A stretch of DNA of 44,652 bases from NCBI GenBank assembly GCA_023515795.1, contig JALGPX010000014.1:72614-117265 (forward strand), read 5' to 3'. Position 1 is the first letter of the stretch; each line of letters starts with the position of its first letter. Below are positions 39,978 to 44,652 of the stretch, in pieces. Under the pieces are notes generated by a model. It was not told where the DNA came from. It saw only the letters and a program-made list of their open reading frames with translations, and searched no databases. Both the position numbers and the translations under genes were made by a program. The DNA comes from Amoeboaphelidium occidentale (Eukaryota; Aphelidiomycota; Aphelidea).

Positions 39978-40677
39978 AAATTGATGGAGATTATTTGACT
40001 GTTCCTTATCTGATTCTATAAACAATAATTAGAAGTATTGGANCTACAAGATGCTTCGGAACACTTGAAGATAAACTATTAAAAGCACACTATCTTTTGG
40101 ATGATGCTTTGAAAGATTTATCCAATTCCGGAGAAGGAGAAGGAGAAGGAGAAGAGGAAGAAGAAGAAGCAATTGTGGAGAAATTGAAGAAATCTTTAGA
40201 ATTGTATCCCACAGCTGCTGCTCATTATAATTTGGGAAATATACTTTTCTCTCAAAAACAATTCCAACAAGCAAAACACAATTGGGAACAGTCTATAAAG
40301 ATTCTAAATGCTGATGATGATATAAAAGTTGATGCTCTTGTTAATTTGGGTAATTTGGAATTATTAGTAGAGAATAATACCAAAGAAGCCATAAATCTAT
40401 TTACACAAGCACTTAAAATAAGAGAAGATGATGATGATGGTGAGTTGAGATTTAATTTGGGTGTTGCTCTGGACAAGAATGGACAATTGAGTGAAGCAAT
40501 TAAAGAATATGAAAGATCTGTAGAATTATTATCAGAGAAGGATTCAGAGAAGGTTAAACATGTTGAAATGGTTTTAAGAAATGCCAAAATAAGAAATCTA
40601 AGTAGTAAATAGAAATTGATGGAGATTATTTGACTGTTCCTTATCTGATTCTATAAACAATAATTAGAAGTATTGGA
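39403..40677. repeat. Contig-end overlap around the N at 40043 (duplicate of the TPR gene)
   Basis: 39403-40042 and 40044-40677 are the same sequence, apart from a 6-nt change in the GAA run and one or two substitutions such as GAAGCC to GAAGCA. The first copy ends and the second begins at the N. The frame at 40097-40612 is therefore this gene's second allele or contig end. Confidence 0.9.
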
Positions 40678-41040
40678 ATTAGAGATACCTTTTATAACAA
40701 GTTGGGATTCATGTAGAGCATTAACAACTTCTTCATATAATCTTATGACGTCACTATTTATCTCCTGTTTGGTTGAAGGAAGTTGCAGATTCATTTGTAA
40801 ATACAACATTACTTGATTAGACTGATTGGAGAGTAATTCCAGTTGATTAGAAGGATCAGTAAAAGGAGGATAAGGAGGTAATTCATCATTAGAGTTAATA
40901 TTATCTTCTTCTACTAAAGATTCTCCTTCACTCAAATGATTCTGTTGTAATTGAATTGTAATTAAATCTTTCCATTTAAAGTCAAAAGAAGGATGAATTA
41001 TTCCTTTAGAATTTGAAGAGTAATTCTTTTTAGGAATCAT
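40651..41040 (-). CDS. Small protein of unknown function
   Basis: 129 residues from the ATG at 41040. The N-terminus is MIPKKNYSSNSKGI, the middle is acidic with a PPYPPF patch and the C-terminus is helical (DVIRLYEEVVNALHESQLVI). No domain is recognised. Its first residues occur again in 41194-41260 because of the contig join. It diverges from the carboxypeptidase gene and ends 38 nt after the TPR copy on the opposite strand. Confidence 0.45.
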   Translation of the reverse strand: MIPKKNYSSNSKGIIHPSFDFKWKDLITIQLQQNHLSEGESLVEEDNINSNDELPPYPPFTDPSNQLELLSNQSNQVMLYLQMNLQLPSTKQEINSDVIRLYEEVVNALHESQLVIKGISNSNTSNYCL

Positions 41041-41408
41041 TCTGAAGAAAGGAAGTCAGGTGATTCAAAACTCTTTGTTGTTTGACTTTTTCCATAACAG
41101 CAACAACAACAAACATCCAATCACAACAACAATCACAACAACTTCTTTTCTTTTCTCAAAAATCTGAAAATGCTTCTGTCCTTCTTAGTATTNAAAAGAA
41201 GGATGAATTATTCCTTTAGAATTTGAAGAGTAATTCTTTTTAGGAATCATTCTGAAGAAAGGAAGGAAGTCAGGTGATTCAAAACTCTTTGTTGTTTGAC
41301 TTTTTCCACAACAACAGCAACAACAACAATATCCAATCACAACAACAATCACAACAACTTCTTTTCTTTTCTCAAAAATCTGAAAATGCTTCTGTCCTTC
41401 TTAGTATT
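40984..41408. repeat. Contig-end overlap around the N at 41193
   Basis: 40984-41192 and 41194-41408 repeat the same intergenic sequence, with small indels in the GGAA and CAACAG tracts. It contains the shared start region of the minus-strand small gene and the first codons of the carboxypeptidase. Confidence 0.88.
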
Positions 41409-41756
41409 GTCTCTGTCTCTTGTTGTTTACACTGTTGCTATTGACCAAGTTACCTTTTCTTCTTCTTCTTCTTCTTCTTCTTCTTCTTCTTCTTCTTCTT
41501 CTTCAACTTTCATTGTTCGTTATGATGGTGACAAGTTGATTAGATTGTATAATCCTTCTAATGAATTAAAGCATGAATTATTATCTACTGAATTATATGA
41601 TGTATGGAGTGTTGCAGAAGAGTATATGGATGTTAGAATGACGTCATCAGGGTATAAAGCATTCTTAAACAATAGAGAAGATTTTGCAACAAAGTATGAA
41701 GTTATTGTTGAGAATGTACAGGAATTGATTGATTCTGAGAGGGATATGATTTCTAC

Positions 41757-41793
<37 letters not shown>

Positions 41794-42801
41794 GAGAATT
41801 GGTTTGAGAATTATCATACTTATGATGAGATTAAGGAATGGTACAAATCATTGGCTGAAGAGTATAAGGATTTGGTTGAATATGTTGCATCTATTGGTGA
41901 ATCACATGAAGGAAGGGAATTGTTTGCTTTACACTTGACATCCAACAAGAATAAGAATAAGGATAACAAGGAGAAGCCTCAAATCTACTTTCAGTGTCAG
42001 ATTCATGCGCGTGAATGGATTTCTGGTGCTACTGGTCAGTATTTGGTTTATAATTTGTTGTCAAAGTATGGTAAGGATGAGCGTATTACAGAGTTGTTGG
42101 ATAATGTTGAATTCATTGTTGTTCCTATTGTTAATCCTGATGGGTATGATTACACATGGAAGGGAGAGAGATTGTGGAGAAAGAATAGGCGCAAGAATGG
42201 TGGGTTTTCTATGGGTGTTGATTTGAATAGGAATTTCAATGTGCACTGGGAAGAGAAGAATGGAGCATCATCTTCACCATGGGCAGAAACTTATAAAGGG
42301 CCAGAAGTGTGTTCAGAGCCAGAAACAAAAGCAATAGTGTCTTATTTTTTGAAGCACAAGGGAATAGTAGGAGCAATTGATTTTCATGTACTTTTTAGTT
42401 TTTTATATAGGTTCACTGATTTTTTCGTTTAGTCGTACTCTCAGTTGATTTTGCGCTCGCCTGGGTACACTAGAAAAAAGACTCAGCATGAAAAGGAATT
42501 GAAACAGTTGGGTGAAGGAATGCGTCAAGTCATCAAGAAAAAACATGGAAAATCTTATGCTAACATTGCAGCTGTTGATTTGTATCCAACTACTGGTGCA
42601 GCATCAGATTGGTTCTATGATGATGAAGTTTACGAGGAGTTTGGGCATAGGGTTTATGGGTACACTATTGAATTGCGTCCAGAAGGAAATCGTGGTGCAA
42701 CAGGGTTTATTCTGCCACCATCGGAAATTGTACCGACAGGAGAAGAAATTTTGGAAGCCTTCTTGTACTTTTCAGAGCAAGTTGTGGAGAATCCATTGTA
42801 A
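41386..42801 (+). CDS. Secreted M14 metallocarboxypeptidase (carboxypeptidase A type)
   Basis: Exons 41386-42387 and 42433-42801 with a 45-nt intron (GTACTT..TTTAG) give 456 residues. The chosen ATG opens a signal peptide, MLLSFLVLSLSLVVYTVAID. A propeptide with two poly-Ser runs follows. The catalytic domain has the zinc ligands HAREW and DFHSYSQL (the latter formed across the intron), the substrate Arg in DLNRNF, and the catalytic Glu in IELRPEG. The enzyme removes C-terminal residues, probably outside the cell. An upstream in-frame start at 41296 lacks a signal peptide at its end and is less likely. Without splicing the frame would stop at 42432. Confidence 0.93.
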
Positions 42802-43198
42802 TAACAGCAGGCCCTTCGCAACAGGATTAGTTTTAACGAGAAATAAAACTTGCGTGGCTATTGCATAAATATCTCGATTTCTCGGGTACGCTATCGAAAA
42901 CTGTGCAAGCAAGCAAGCATAACCACCTGTCTGATATTTCGTGCAGCGTTGATTTTCGTTTTCCAAACAGGTAAGCAATCTAAATTAAATCTATTTTTTG
43001 TTCCGGAAATGTCACAGAAGCTAAAGGAGGCTGAACAGAATGTCAGTGATGCTGANAAATATCTCGATTTCTCGGGTACGCTATCGAAAACTGTGTAAGC
43101 AAGCAAGCATAACCACCTGTCTGATATTTCGTGCAGCGTTGATTTTCCTGTTCCAAACAGTTAAGCAATCTAAATTAAATCTATTTTTTGTTCCGGAA
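42802..43198. other. Intergenic region with a contig join (N at 43056) and a duplicated 189-nt stretch
   Basis: 42867-43055 and 43057-43245 are near-identical; the second copy leads into the gamma-SNAP start codon at 43199. Differences include CAGGTAAGC versus CAGTTAAGC. The remainder has no gene. The first copy contains the same start codon at 43009, but the frame runs into the N. Confidence 0.85.
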
Positions 43199-44224
43199 AT
43201 GTCACAGAAGCTAAAGGAGGCTGAACAGAATGTCAGTGATGCTGAAAAAGCTTTGAATACAGGATTCTTCAAGAGGAAACCGGACTATGATGAAGCAGCC
43301 ATGTGCTATGAGAACGCAGGTAACAATCTTTCCTTATTGCTCGAATATGTAGCAAAGGCTTTCCAGTATTTGAAACAGTTTAATGAAGCTATTGATTGCT
43401 TTTTGAAATCTGCAGACTGTAAATACAAGAATGGTGACACATACTTCAGTGCCAGATGCTACGAGAACGTTGGAATGATTCAACAGAGGGATTTGAAGAA
43501 TCAGGGAGAAGCTGCGAAATACTTCAAGTTCGCTGCGGATCGGTTCAGGCAGAATAATAATCTGGAAAGAGCGATAGAGATGTTGGAGAAGGCAGGAAAG
43601 TAAGATTTAATGTGAATTATTGTAACAAACATCTATAGATCGCTGGAACAGACGCAGCCGGAGAAAGCAGTTGTGTTTTATGTGGACGCTTGTGATATTT
43701 ACGTGGAAGAAGATAGGAAACGGTTGGCTGTTGAAACTTTTAAAAAAGTTATTGGTTTATTCCTGAAAATTAATCAGATGGAAAAGGCGATAGAGTTCTC
43801 ACAAAAGCTAGCTGACTTATTAATTGAGATTGATGGAAAACACTTGACAAATCGCTCATGTTTATCGGTGATTATTTTAATTCTATTCTTTGGAGATGAA
43901 GTCGAAGCCGGAAAAAAGTTTGAGTACTACACTGGTGCTTCTAGAGGATTTGTTTCAAGTGATGAAGGTGTGATTTCGAGAGAGCTATTGGATGCTTACG
44001 AAAAGAGAGATCAACCAAGTGTGGCTGCTTTGATGAAGAAACCATTAATTGGTTATTTGGATAATGAAATAACAAAAGTTGCGAGGAAATTGGTTGTGCC
44101 TGGTGGTATTGTTGCTGTAGATGCACAGCCAACGCTTCCACCAGAACAGACTACTTCTCTGGTTGATGATTTGCCAGATGGTAATGATATCAAAACGAAC
44201 GAAGAAACAACAGATCTTTGTTAA
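43199..44224 (+). CDS. NAPG: Gamma-SNAP, SNARE-disassembly adaptor
   Basis: Three exons, 43199-43319, 43353-43599 and 43639-44224 (introns 33 and 39 nt), give 317 residues, close to the animal protein. The start has KALNTGFFKRKPDYDEAAM, the intron-1 junction rebuilds YENAAKAFQYLKQF, and the C-terminus has IGYLDNEITKVARKLVVPGG, all typical of gamma-SNAP rather than alpha-SNAP. The helical-repeat protein links SNARE complexes to the NSF ATPase. It is absent from yeast, which supports a non-Dikarya host. Confidence 0.9.
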
Positions 44225-44264
44225 TAGAATTAAGTAAGATATGCGTATATTTCTTTTCTCTCTT

Positions 44265-44652
44265 TCATATTCTTTTTTTTGGTGGCGGGAACTGACAGAA
44301 GGAATCAAAAATTCTAACGACTTGATAAGTTCCTGCCTGACTCAATGATAATTGATAAGAGCTTTCATAAATATCACTGATTGTGTGAGTCTCTAATTCA
44401 ATTCCCATTTCATTCTTTCTTGCATAAGTAAAAGAGAATGGTGCTGTTCCTTGTGTAAATTCAATAGTCAATGTAGCTTCACTGCCTTCTCTTATAGAAA
44501 TTATGTTTGTATTTGTTAAAGATTGAACAATAGCTTTAGGAAGTGGCCGCATGAAATATGATCTTTCTACATTTCTGCAGCAAGATGATGATTCACTTTC
44601 TTCTGAACCTTCGAGAATATGATGACAGAGCTTCTTTACTTTCAACTCTCCA
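44265..44652 (-). CDS. C-terminal part of a nuclear pore membrane protein, Pom152-like, partial
   Basis: The frame is open across the right edge and ends at 44265, giving at least 128 residues. It reads as one Ig-like repeat: EGSEATLTIEFTQGTAPFSF, then YARKNEMGIELETHTISDIY and AGTYQVVRIFDSFCQFPP. The ETHTI and TYQV..D.C pattern resembles the lumenal repeats of the fungal pore-membrane nucleoporin Pom152. The identification rests on this pattern only. Confidence 0.5.
   Translation of the reverse strand, partial: GELKVKKLCHHILEGSEESESSSCCRNVERSYFMRPLPKAIVQSLTNTNIISIREGSEATLTIEFTQGTAPFSFTYARKNEMGIELETHTISDIYESSYQLSLSQAGTYQVVRIFDSFCQFPPPKKRI

Noticed and set aside
40097-40612. A second tandem TPR gene
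   Set aside because: It is a copy of 39403-40042 starting exactly at an N; best explained as unmerged contigs or alleles.
42388-42432. A premature stop in the carboxypeptidase, making it a pseudogene
   Set aside because: Removing a 45-nt GT..AG intron restores the zinc-ligand motif DFHSYSQL exactly.
43040-43250. An upstream extension of gamma-SNAP
   Set aside because: The frame before the ATG at 43199 crosses the contig join and has no family similarity.

Overview
The window looks like nuclear DNA of a fungus, most likely an early-diverging (non-Dikarya) lineage. It has a single-chain urease, a fungal-type PAS protein, a NADPH oxidase, a likely Pom152-type nucleoporin fragment, and a gamma-SNAP (a gene yeast lacks). 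Genes are densely packed and many are intronless. Where introns occur they are very short: 32-76 nt with GT..AG ends, plus one of 190 nt in RPL14. I cannot name the species.

Layout. 1-4760 is mobile DNA: the integrase and protein-primed DNA polymerase of a Polinton/Maverick, an 8-bp minisatellite, and a 111-bp MITE-like inverted repeat. 4774-6100 holds two genes broken against each other, an ABCG transporter half and an ADCK/UbiB-like kinase. 6490-8391 is a Fanzor gene (eukaryotic TnpB relative, RNA-guided nuclease family). Its RuvC and zinc-finger residues are visible, but it is cut by one in-frame TAA. Its structured 3' end recurs at 8517-8735 and 19725-19917. 9108-16199 holds a C1-domain protein, a NADPH oxidase, the glycine cleavage P-protein and an SdpI-like membrane protein. 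16372-19614 has two P-loop ATPase genes of the Crinkler/RHS type. 19970-38157 is a housekeeping block: mitochondrial L27, a GNAT, an orphan glycoprotein-like membrane protein, a desaturase, Sen2, urease, SRP receptor beta, an ankyrin-SAM protein, RPL14, RPL5 and DNA polymerase alpha. 38158-44652 has a PAS protein, a mitochondrial-type TPR protein, a small unknown, a secreted M14 carboxypeptidase, gamma-SNAP and a partial nucleoporin-like gene.

The most interesting system is the Fanzor family. Three right ends stop being alike at exactly the same base. Each keeps a UUCG-type hairpin at the end of the reading frame and an imperfect terminal hairpin, as expected for a guide-RNA scaffold whose guide is read from the flanking host DNA.

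Caution on assembly: six single Ns (8516, 17422, 19724, 40043, 41193, 43056) are contig joins. Four are flanked by near-identical copies of 189-640 nt, so the apparent duplications there are almost certainly unmerged contig ends or alleles. The other two abut Fanzor 3' ends. Gene order across an N is therefore less certain.
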